The notes under the pieces were generated by a model. The model made no database searches and was not told where the DNA came from. It worked only from the letters and a program-made list of their open reading frames with translations. Below are positions 1 to 9,849 of a DNA stretch of 64,000 nt, in pieces. The DNA lies in assembly GCF_000005505.3 (NCBI RefSeq), contig NC_016131.3, forward strand, positions 70,692,355 through 70,756,354, read 5' to 3'. The position numbers were made by a program, and so were the translations under genes. Every line of letters starts with the position of its first letter. The first letter of the stretch is position 1. Source of the DNA: Brachypodium distachyon (Eukaryota; Streptophyta; Magnoliopsida; Poales; Poaceae).

Positions 1-166
1 AGATTGAAAACCAGAAAAGAACAAAGTGTAGATCATGATGTCCAACCATTTAGGTGATGTCCAACCATTTAGGTGAAGGCCGATACATAACATGCCACAT
101 TATAATCAGGAAAACAAAGGGAGATCATGAGTCAACCCAACAGAAGAATAAAGTTTTTCAAGTACC

Positions 167-2953
167 TCAAGAGTCATAAACCCTGAGCATGTATTGGATG
201 TCTTGCCTGCAGACAGGACACAATGGTTCATTCATAAGCTCAACCCTTTTTGCGCAGTTGCAACAGCAGACAAGATGCCCACAAGGAACAAAAGCTGCCT
301 TCCTTCTCTTCCTTAAGCATATCACACATAATTGCCCGTCTCCCATTTCACCAGGAAAGTCGTCGTCACTGCCATTTTCTCCAGTATCATCTTCATCGTC
401 AGCCTGATGAAATCTTTGTTGAGCTTGTCTTGCCTCCCTGTGTTGTTTGACTTTCTCCCAGAACCTGCACCATTACAAAAATCAAATTATCCGCAACAAA
501 CAAGACTGCGAATAAAATGGGATAGCTCATATGGAACCATAGCAGGGTAACGTTAAGTATCCAGTTGTAATTATCGCATTAACAATCAAGCATCAGTAAA
601 TCAAACCTTCAGCGATGGTGAAAAATGCTACATTTGATACAAAGACAAGAAAAAAAATCAGCCAAACATTTCAGACCTCCGGTTTTCCACAAGTTATAAA
701 AGGTACCTGTAAATGGCATGGCCCAGTAACCCAACTGACATAGTTCCAAGAGCAAAAGTAACCCAGAAGAGTGTTCTGGCACGTGAATCCAGCTCAGCTT
801 CTATCTCACCCTTGGTCAGATCAGACCTGATTCAAGGCAAAGCGTTAGGAAAGCTGCAGAACACCATAATGTGCATGTTATCCTTATTCAAGAGGTATAT
901 TGTAGCCATATAAACTATGGATGTTCTAGGATCCTGATGGCTACCAACAGTATAAAAATAATGCGAAAACATATGGTCAAATCATACTTACAAGAAAAAT
1001 GGAATCTCTGGGCAGGAGGTGATCTCAACATTTTGATTATTTACTCGACACAATCCTATTGCTGTAATCTCCTTTCCAATAGGTAGTATTTTTTCCTCAT
1101 CCAGTAATGCAATCTATACAACAAATAAACAAATGGCTATAGAAAGAAGTCCCCAACGTGAGCATTGCCTAGAAAATTATGTTTCAGTGTAGAAACCAAA
1201 GAACTTACCGGATAGCCATTGCCAACTATAGTCTGAAATAATGTATAAGAATTTTGCTCAACTGGGATAAGTTTATGATACACAGTTGTAAGAGGTAGTG
1301 ATTGCTGAACTGCTCCATCTAATTTCACATGGATCATTTCTGTTGATTTGTCAGAGGCAGAAGCAGGATCAACAAGAGCAAACGGAACCTTTCAAAAGGA
1401 AATTATAGTGAGATTTTAGGTAAAATCAGTATGAAAGCGTTAAGTGTACCAAGTAGATAGCATACCCATCTAAATGATGTTATAGTTTGCTCTTTCAATG
1501 ATTTAAAAAAGAGAGCATGCAGGTCAAAGGTCCATCCAAAGATGCCTCTCCATTCGCCGAACAAGCACTACATGAATACAAAATCACATAACACCAGTTA
1601 GACATCTCTACAAGGAGATCATAATAGGTATTCCCTCCGATCCATATTAATTGTCTCAAATTTGCCCAAATATGGATGTATCTGTGCCTACAAAGTGTCT
1701 AGCTAAAAGTAACATTTCGACAATTAATATGGATCAGAGGGAGTACATCACAGTCTGTTCCAGTAGCCGAACAAGCACTACATGAGTATAGAATCACATA
1801 ACACCAGTTAGACATCTCTACAAGGAGATCATAATAGGTACATCACAGTCTGTTAAAAGAGCAATGCAAATCCGTAGGCAAAGTTTGGGGGCTAAGAAGT
1901 GTTACTCTACTTTTCATTCATAGCGATGAACCACGATAACAAAAAAGGGGATACTAGCAAATTAAAATGTTGAATCCACAGGGGTCCTAAAAGGCTAAAA
2001 CAGTCAATATCCAGACCCCTTATGATGAATAGCAATTAAAATGTCTCCAGAGAAAACTTCAAACAATAGTCTAAGTTGCTCAGATATTCTAGAAATTGCA
2101 TCAAAATCAAAAACTGGGGAGAGAACACTTCATTTCAAGACAATGTTTATATAAAGCCTAGAAGAAATTCAGCAAAGGGACCCTATTGGATGCCACTCCA
2201 ATAGCAATGAAACACTACACACTACTCTACATAAAGGAATCGTGTTCTTTAGTCCAAATATGAAGGCACTCCAAACTATCCAATCCTCTACAGAATGAAA
2301 CTACAGATGTTGATACAATTTCCTTCCTACTCTAGAAACTGTAACCAAAAGTAATCATACTTAATAGCCTAATATGATATTTGTAAGTGCAGAAATTCTG
2401 TAAGACTTCAGCAATAACTTTATTTTATATACATCTATGTAATTAGAATAGAAGCACTTGAAACTAAACTCAAGTTTCGCAGAAGCCAACTCTGCCAACA
2501 TCTTCTGCCTAATCGGAACCTCTAAAACATTTACATATGATTCCGAGGGTTTAAGATTAAAAGCTAAGCAACCATAGCATGAAACTCTGGGGCTTAGCGA
2601 GAGATGTAAGGGGTGAATCTACGACTGACCGTCTGGGTGTGCTTGGCGACGACGCAGTGCTCGCGTGAGCCCGGAGGGATGAGGAATTTGCCCCAGGGCG
2701 GGGAGCGGACGAGGCCCCGCACCACAGCGAGGCGCGATTCGCCCTCGCCGAGCCCCGCGAGGAGGGAGTAGCGGAGGTCGGGGATCGCGACCTCCGGCGC
2801 CTCGGCGATGCGCCGGAGCGCCCCGGAAGCGGCGAGGTACTTGGCCAAGGACACGACGGCGAGCGCGGCCGTGCCGAGGCCGAGCACCGCTCCGTCCAGC
2901 GCCGCGGCGACGCGTGCGAGCGCCTCCACCGTCTCGCGGTCTCGCGCGGACAT
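167..2953 (-). CDS. SPL2: SPL2/MUL1-type membrane RING E3 ubiquitin ligase
   Basis: Six coding exons: 2630-2953, 1466-1567, 1209-1388, 992-1113, 707-826 and 167-464, all GT-AG, giving 381 residues, close to the length of Arabidopsis SPL2. Residues 1-40 hold a first hydrophobic segment; exons 1-4 encode the GIDE-type region (motifs EWRGIFGWTFDL and LPLTTVYHKL); exon 5 holds a second membrane segment at about residues 256-278. The last exon encodes a C-terminal C3HC4 RING: CVIC, then PCGHLVCC, then CPVC, ending RVYDS. Family members (SP1, SPL1, SPL2, animal MUL1) sit in plastid, peroxisome or mitochondrial outer membranes and ubiquitinate import or dynamics proteins; which organelle this one serves cannot be read from sequence. 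The start is the ATG giving MSARDRE, which fits family N-termini. Intron 1 carries a tandem duplication and a MITE. Confidence 0.9.
1556..1854. repeat. 89-bp tandem duplication, first copy split by a MITE
   Basis: Copy 1 is 1556-1630 plus 1746-1759 and copy 2 is 1766-1854. The copies differ by a few substitutions. Copy 1 is interrupted by a Stowaway element at a TA; copy 2 keeps the uninterrupted site. Copy 1 also contains the 3' splice site and first bases of exon 2 of the SPL2-like gene, so copy 2 is a duplicate acceptor inside intron 1. Confidence 0.85.
1631..1743. mobile_element. Stowaway (Tc1/mariner) MITE
   Basis: 113 bp with near-perfect inverted ends (about 25 bp, with a CCCTCCGATCCATATTAATT core) and TA target duplications at 1629-1630 and 1744-1745. 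It has no coding capacity. The uninterrupted target site is preserved in the neighbouring duplicate at about 1838-1843. Confidence 0.85.
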
Positions 2954-4130
2954 GGCTCTGCAGTCTGCTGTTCGCCGTCGGCGCGATGCGGTCGCCGACC
3001 TTGCCGCCTTGGTCTCTGCTTGCGGGGTCGGTTTGGGGTTGGGTTCGAACGAACCGGAGCGGAGATAGCTATTCGTGCAGGTATGGAGCTTATCCGACCG
3101 ACCGGAAATCCCATAATAAACCCTTCGGATTTGGAGGCAGATCGTTTTGCCTCCGAACTCCGAAGGGCTCGTTTGTTTTCGTGATATTTTTCTTGATTGA
3201 GGGGATTGAGAGAGATTAAAGAAAAAATGAGTAACAATACTTGTCAATTTCTGTCAATCCTTTTGGTTTTGTATGGTTTGGGTGTAAACAAATGGGGTCG
3301 AAAGTAAGTTTCGTAAACAGTTCTTCTTGCACACTCTGTTTTCTTTTTCTTTTTCCGAGTTTCTAAAAGGCATCAAATAATTTATGTATACAAGTAACGC
3401 TTGGGTAGTGTATATCTAATGTCTTCTTGTCTTTGTATATATACGACGCCCGGGAAAACTTTCGATGACTAACAAGGAAATGTACCCGCGGTGCACGGTG
3501 CCCACGAAGACAACAAAAACTACAATTTTGTCTCAAGGCAATGCAAAAGAAGAGTACAAGACAGGGGATCCTACAAAAACCACGTGACCCAAGTCACATC
3601 GAGTCGATTTTTATCGCACAAGCCTCAAACCGAATCATCTTGATAGACAAACCCTAACTTTCGAGAAGATCAACAAGGAAAATTCACCACGCTTTTCATC
3701 TAGCCATTGTTCATACCTCCTTATAAACTATTCTTGATCAAGATTAATAAAGAAAAGAAAGATGTATGGCTATTTACCCATCTCTTGGGTCTAAACCTAG
3801 GTAAAATCGATGCGAGTAAATTGACACAAACATACATTTACAATTGTCGATAGTTGGCACCAACCATGGGAAGAAGCACTGAATATTCATCATCAACATC
3901 CCATAAACTCTGACTCCACAAGTCATGTGTGGTTCCATCAACAATGGGCTCTACAACGACTACATCTTCGATTACGAGAACCTAGTAACATCAAATGAGG
4001 TGAACTACGACAAGTAAAACACCGAGCGAGAATCCAAGGAGGAGACACTTTCCCTCTAGGAGATGCTCAGGTCCGTTGGCATCAACGTCAGAGCAACCCG
4101 ATAACCTTGGTGTAGTTATCATTCTAAAAT
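2954..4130. other. Intergenic, 5' flank of the SPL2-like gene
   Basis: GC-rich to about 3075 (probable 5' UTR and core promoter of the minus-strand gene), then AT-rich. No ORF with recognisable protein similarity and no RNA gene was seen. Confidence 0.5.
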
Positions 4131-4282
4131 TTCCTCTAGAAATTCAGATTTTCATTATGTTGCTCTGAAGCTTGTTGTTACTGAGATATACAGTAGAACA
4201 CTACAACAAAAGTGTAGCAACATTTGCAACAATACTAAGTAAAGTGCAACAACAAAATGAAAATCTGAATTTCTAGAGGAAA
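4131..4282. mobile_element. Small foldback/MITE-like element
   Basis: Arms of about 30 bp in inverted orientation (left arm begins TTCCTCTAGAAATTCAGATT; the right arm ends with its complement) enclose about 95 bp. No clear target duplication was found, so the class is open. It lies about 220 bp upstream of the start of the first unknown-family copy. Confidence 0.55.
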
Positions 4283-4501
4283 ATGCACGCGTTACTCACA
4301 CACGGGGTCGTTGGCTTCCTTTGTTCATCACAGCCAAAATAGCATTTGCTGAAAGTGCCGACTCTGTAAGCGTTAAGCGATGCCCATCCGATTACAAATC
4401 TAAACAAACCCGGCCGCGCCAACCGGTCCACATCTCCATATCTTTTCTTCATCGACCACGATGGCGGCGACACATGGTTGATTTGGTTAGGGTTTCCAAG
4501 G

Positions 4502-7500
4502 ATGGCACCGTCGACACATGGTGCAAAGGTGGCGGCGGGGACGGGCTCGAGTGAGGAGATGCCGCCCAGGAAGGCTCCCACGGTGGTCAGGAGAGGAGCG
4601 GTGCCGCCGTCGCATCGCGGGAAGGGGGCGGCGCGCTCGGGATCGACTGGGGAGATTCTACAGAAGAAGGCTGCTACTGCCTCGAGCGGAGGGGTGCTGC
4701 CAGTGACGGGCTCGATGCCGCCGATGAAGACTACGGCGGCCTCGAGCGGAGGATCGCAACCGCGGACGCATGCCCGAAAGGCCAAGACGGGCCTTTGCAC
4801 AGAGAAGATGCCTTGGAATAGCAGCACCAAGGTGAATCCGACTATTGGTGCCAAAGACTCTGAACAATCTGCCGCCAAGCACCGTACAATCAAGGGGAAA
4901 GCACACACAGTGTTGAGTGAAGAGAGACAGCACGAGATCGCTGCAAATAAGGCTTTACATGCCAGAGAAGAAGAAGAAGGCAGGCTTTTCATCCAAGAGC
5001 TGAATGAGTTGCGCCAGGGAGAGTATGTCAGCTTTGAGGAATTCGTTTCTTACGCTGAAAAGTTGGCTCCCTCCCCTCCTTGGATTAATCTTAATGTTAA
5101 ACTGAAAGATGAGGAGCTGATCCATCGACTACACTGTCTACATGGACTATATCGCTTCAGATATTACAAATACAAGGTTCAATAGACATTTTATAAATAT
5201 CATTAGCTACCTATCGTCACATGTCATGTATTGTATTGTGCGCATTTACTTGTTCTATGCGACATGTGCTTGATAGTTTAACCTCCTGTTTGCATTAAGT
5301 TTGATCTTATGGGTCATCTAATTGTCTACAGTTGTCACAACGAGTGTCCAAGAAAGAGCTGCGTGCTGATAAATTGATAGAGGATAGCCCTGGGGAAGAG
5401 GAAAAGGAAGATGGCAGTACATTGAAAGAGGATAACCCTGAGGAAGAGGAAGATGACACTAAATCGGAAGACGAATTCCTTCAGGACATTACTGAGGCGG
5501 ATTGTACTCCGGAGTTTATTCAGAAGCAAGGATATTTCAACCGCTTCGAGTAAGACGGCACAGTGGATTGGTTTTTCCACCCTGATTACATCTACTGTGC
5601 TTCCCTGGATTACTACCAACGCCTTGTCCTTCGGAATTATGTGAGTTGTGTACTGATGCATGAATAGTCCTTAAATTTATACTTGAGGTCATTTGTATTA
5701 AAACAACTGTCTGGCCGTGACGAACTTACAATAACATCGCAGTCTCCAAATTGATAATTTGATGAGTGACAATTGATTTGAAATCAGATGATATTTGCTA
5801 AATAATCTCTAGGTGATCTTGTTTTTTAAAAAAAAGGAGAAAAGAAAAGTATCAATCACAATGAGATCTGAGTTCATGCTACCTTTAGTGACCTTAAGTA
5901 ACCTTTGCCTTAAACAAAGTGTTCATAATGTTCTCATTAGTTTATCAGCCTGAAAACTGGCCATACCAACTAATTCAAATATAGTGCAAACCAAATAAAT
6001 GTTCTTTCACCTTACTGCGCACGCTCGCCAGGTTTTTTTTTATGAACAGTTTAAATGTTTAATCGTTTTGTCTAAGTAACTGCTCAGCCTCTTTACCTGC
6101 CTATAAGTATACTTTTTTTTGTAAGTAACTGAATTGTTTATCTGATAACTGCTAGTTGCTTCTTTAGTTCTTCAACAAATCTTTTTTAGAGTAAAGTTAT
6201 TTTTTTTGTGGTTCTATTTTTTACAGCTATGGATTCCCTGTATCCTTTATGTAGGGTGGTTGGGAGTACGCCAGCTGGGAAGACTACCACAAATACTGTC
6301 AGACTTATGAGATGGAGCTAGAGTATCTCAAGTACTATGAGAAATTATCAAAGGACCTTAACGTATGAATCCCAGATCATGCTATGGAAATCTCTGTTTT
6401 CTTTGTCCAATACTTGAATTTTTTTTGGACTAACAACCTTTTTTTCTCTGGCAACAGTGGATGAAAAATTATCTACACATTGAGTATACATCTCCCAAGG
6501 TAATACGGCCATACATTTTTATTTGGAATGGCACTGTTATCTATACATGTTATAGCACCTTTTTAACTCGTTGTACAGTGGAAAATAATAACTTGCCGAG
6601 GAGATTACCAAGCACGTAAGATCGCTGCTACTGAGTTCACTGGGATTAGTTCAGAGTTCGCTCAAATTGGCTACTATGTAGGATCCTTCACATACATATT
6701 TTTTAATGTAGCTCACAATGTCTACTATGTAGTATCTAACAGTCTCGTTCTTTCTATTCAGGAGTTTCTAGATAACATTTTGCACTTTGTATAGCGAGTT
6801 AGATGATCTGTATTTTGAGCTCTGGCAACGGGTCTGTCTGTTAATGGTTAGTACTCAGAACTGTGCGCCAGTCTTCCGCACAACTAATCAGCTATTTGAT
6901 GGCTGCTTCCTTCTTTGTGCAAACACTTTACATGCTTACACCATTGCATTATTTTCCCTTGAATAATGTTCAGATGAGTTTCGAAGATGCTTTGAAGGAG
7001 GTTTATAATCTGAACAAGTTTCCATTACATCAACCCTTAATTAAACGTGCATTGGAGTTTGATATAACCTTGAAGTTTCTGGAACAGAAGGTGGGCTGTT
7101 TTACTCATAATAAATAATTTGCAGTTTTAACTTAATATTCATCTATGTATATACATATATGCTTATCTCTTTTCATCTTCCTTCCTTCAGTTCAATGAAT
7201 TCATGGATAACATTACCTCAGATGTAAGTACCGTCTTCTGTATGTCACACGCGATGCAAGTGAAATCTGCTGGAATGTGTTCTTATATTTGATGTCTGGT
7301 CTGGCTGCCTTTAGGATAAGAAGGATAAAGCTCCTCAGAAGTGGATTGCGGAGGCAGTTAAAAAACAGGTACCGTAATTTATGGAATTACATCTGTATCA
7401 TTGTATGCATGCTTGTTGAAAGATAATTTACCAAGTGAAGTTCATTTCTTTTTCAGTTTGATATGTCAAAGACTTATGAGCAGTATATCAGAAAGAAGAT

Positions 7501-7600
7501 GGGCATTGCCGCCGCTATTGTAATCCCAGGGTATTTTCTTAATTTTCCTGATAAAAATTGCGTGAATTCACGCCTTCCAATTTGTGGATTCCCAAATTAG
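4502..7600 (+). pseudogene. Unknown grass family, copy A (nonsense and frameshift)
   Basis: I do not recognise this family. Ten exons align with copies B and C: 4502-5176, 5332-5640, 6255-6362, 6458-6499, 6579-6677, 6762-6846, 6974-7090, 7191-7223, 7315-7368 and 7457-7600. Introns are phase 0. Exon 1 encodes a low-complexity G/S/K-rich N-terminus, then a conserved block (LAPSPPWINLNVKLKDEEL, GLYRFRYYKYK). Exon 2 is acidic and then reads DWFFHPDYIYCASL. Exons 3-10 are rich in Tyr, Lys and Glu (for example MELEYLKYYEKLSKDL; later YEQYIRKKMGIA) and look helical. A TAA at 5551-5553 lies where copy B has AAA, and exon 6 is short and out of frame near 6790. The start is the first ATG in frame (MAPSTHGAK). 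A truncated 350-residue product is possible; a full-length one is not. No catalytic motif was seen. Confidence 0.65.
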
Positions 7601-7940
7601 AGCTAAACAGTGTATATTTTACTTTCGCGGGATTGAAGCAATATAATGGGGTATTCAGAAGAATTGAGATAGTGGTCAAACAAGCGTTTATCAACTCTGA
7701 AATTGGAGTATCCTAGTGCGCTGCCCACGTGTGATTTTACATCCAGAACATATACCACTTCCTCTGTTCAACGTGCATTGGAGTATTACACGTAATTTAT
7801 GCATGTTGGAAGAAATATAGTAGTAGTGAACATATTGTAATTATGGACAGAAGTTTCCTAGGTATTCTACCGTTTTTTGCAATTGGTAAACGTATCATTT
7901 CTATTTCTTTGCGAAGAAAGCTAACCTTTGATGCTAAGTA
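7601..7940. other. Intergenic tail after copy A
   Basis: AT-rich sequence with no recognisable gene. It probably contains the 3' UTR of copy A. Confidence 0.4.
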
Positions 7941-8175
7941 CTCCTTCCGTTCTTTAAAGAATGACATATTAGTTTTCAGTAAGACAAAGCTTTGACCACA
8001 AATTATTATGTTAAAGTGTGGTTTATATGACATGAAACCACAAGTATGATGGAATTCTTTTGATAACGAATCTAACGATACTAATTTTATGTCATATAAA
8101 CCACATCTTAGCATAGTAATTTGTGGTCAAAGACTTGTCTTAATAAAAGCTAATATGTCACTGTTTAAGGAAAAT
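7941..8175. mobile_element. Degenerate MITE
   Basis: The left end CTCCTTCCGTTCTTTAAAGA follows a TA, and the right end is its imperfect inverse (…TATGTCACTGTTTAAGGA). Long inner arms also pair (AAGACAAAG / CTTTG-type and the CCACAAATTA / TAATTTGTGG segments). Probably Stowaway-like with eroded ends; the exact right boundary is uncertain. Confidence 0.5.
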
Positions 8176-8299
8176 TAGGACGTTATTTTTTATAAATGGG
8201 ATGTGATATTGTAAAAACTGATGCCATTGCTATGCATCCCATAGGAGAAATAGAACACTCAGCCGGGCACGGAGGCGGCCTGGCAGTGGGACCAGAGTT

Positions 8300-8651
8300 G
8301 TGGAGCACCCAATAGACAGAAACGGCACGGCATTATTTTTTCATCCGACTGCAAATCTAAACAAAGTCCGTTTTATAAACAAGTTACATGCCCCCGCATT
8401 AAGCCAAATAGAAAAAGAAAATAAAACTGCATATACACCGTACAGGAGTTTCATCTGCTCAAGAGAATGTAAGATTTTGCTAAGATCAAATTTAGTCGTT
8501 GGGTTGAGACGACACCAATAAGATTTTGCTAATTGTACTCCCATACGGCGAGTAACTTTTTCACCTATACTCCTATACGGTAAGATTTTGCTATACGGTG
8601 AGAACAAGTGTAGTCGTTGGGTTCAGATGACACCAATAAGATTTTGCTAAT
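8300..8651. promoter_or_regulatory. Displaced 5' flank of copy B with internal repeats
   Basis: The segment near 8341-8370 resembles the sequence just upstream of copy A (4387-4412; shared CATCCGA…CAAATCTAAACAAA). In copy A this lies about 100 bp before the ATG; here it is about 1.5 kb before the reading frame. A 41-bp block is present twice, at 8493-8533 and 8611-8651. That this was the original promoter is an inference. Confidence 0.45.
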
Positions 8652-9555
8652 GGGTCTGTTTGCTGTGCAATCACTAAACTAATGCGATCATGCAATCAAA
8701 TTAACGATAGCCCTCCGATCTGCTTCCTATGGTTAGATTCACATGCGGAGCTCCTACTTCACTTAATCTGATCTTTGCGAAAAGAACCTCGCACATGCAG
8801 TCCTTTTTCTGAAAAACCCCTGCTGGCGAGACCCCAAACAGGTCGTTTCTTCTCTATATTGACTTCTAGGTCGCCTGACCGTGTCTTGCCGCCGCCGGCC
8901 GGCCGCCCGACACCAAATTCGTCCGTGCGCCCACTACTCAGAAACGATTCGCTTCCCCCAACGATTTGATCCTTTCTATGGAGAAGAGCTGAACGTCACA
9001 CGGACCTGCAGTCCTTTCTGTCTCTGTGTCTGCATCCCTCTCCAGAGAAGAACTCAATTAGCAATCTATGGTGCGGTTTTCTCAGGTAACACCACAAAGA
9101 TCAATGCATGCATAGTGGTTTCAAATCCATAAGGGCGATGTTTTACATACTTTATCCACCAGGTTCCATGAGATTTGATTCACCATGGCCTATGAGCATG
9201 ACGTTCAGCTCTTCTGATCAAACGTTGGGGGGCCTGCCGTGCGCAGGATAGGAGGATCGTTTCCAGCGGCGCACAGACGAATCTGGTGTCGGGTGGCCGG
9301 CCCGGCGGCGACGAGACGTGGTCAAGCGACCTAATACAGAGAAGAAACGACCTGTTTGGGAAAGAAGATCGGGGAGATCAACAGGGGATTTTCAAAAAAA
9401 AGAAAGGACATGTACGAGGGTTTTTTTCCGCAAATACTGGATTAATTAAAGGTGGGAACTCCGCAGGTGAATCTAACCACGAGAAGCAGATCGGAGGGCT
9501 CTCTGAATTTGATTGCACGATTACATTAGTTTGGCGATTGCATGGCAAACGGACC
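8652..9555. mobile_element. Foldback element, MULE-like, with long terminal inverted repeats
   Basis: About 904 bp. Inverted arms of some 300 bp (roughly 8652-8990 and 9200-9555) start GGTCYGTTTGC and read inward through CCCTCCGATCTGCTTC, surrounding a centre of about 200 bp. A 9-bp direct repeat, TTTGCTAAT, borders both sides (8643-8651 and 9556-9564), the duplication size typical of Mutator-like elements. The left TIR has one extra G. No transposase was found, so it is non-autonomous. Reading frames within it do not resemble a known protein. Class assignment is an inference from TIR length and TSD size. Confidence 0.65.
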
Positions 9556-9564
9556 TTTGCTAAT

Positions 9565-9792
9565 CAAATTAACGATATCCGTCCGAACTGCTTCCTGCGG
9601 TTAGATTCACGTGCGGAGCTCCCACTTCACTCTGATCTCTGCGAAAAGAACCTCGCACATGCAGTCCTTTTTTCTGAAAACCCCCTTCTGGCTAGACCCA
9701 AACAGGTCGTTTCTTCTCTGTATCGACTTCTATGTCGCCTGACCGCGTCTTGCCGCCGCCGGCCGGCCGCCCGACACCAAATTCGTCCGTGA
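9565..9792 (+). repeat. Third, direct copy of the foldback arm
   Basis: This stretch repeats most of the left arm (about 8690-8930) in the same orientation, ending at the shared segment CACCAAATTCGTCCGTG. It directly abuts the reading frame of copy B. It may be a remnant of an older element into which the foldback inserted, or a product of recombination between arms. Confidence 0.6.
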
Positions 9793-9849
9793 AAGGTTTG
9801 GGGAAACGGGGCGGCGGGCACGGGCTCGGGCTCGGGCTCGACTGAGGAG

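Noticed and set aside
9286..9792. A 168-codon frame upstream of copy B
   Set aside because: It spans the right arm of the foldback element and the third arm copy; the translation resembles no protein.
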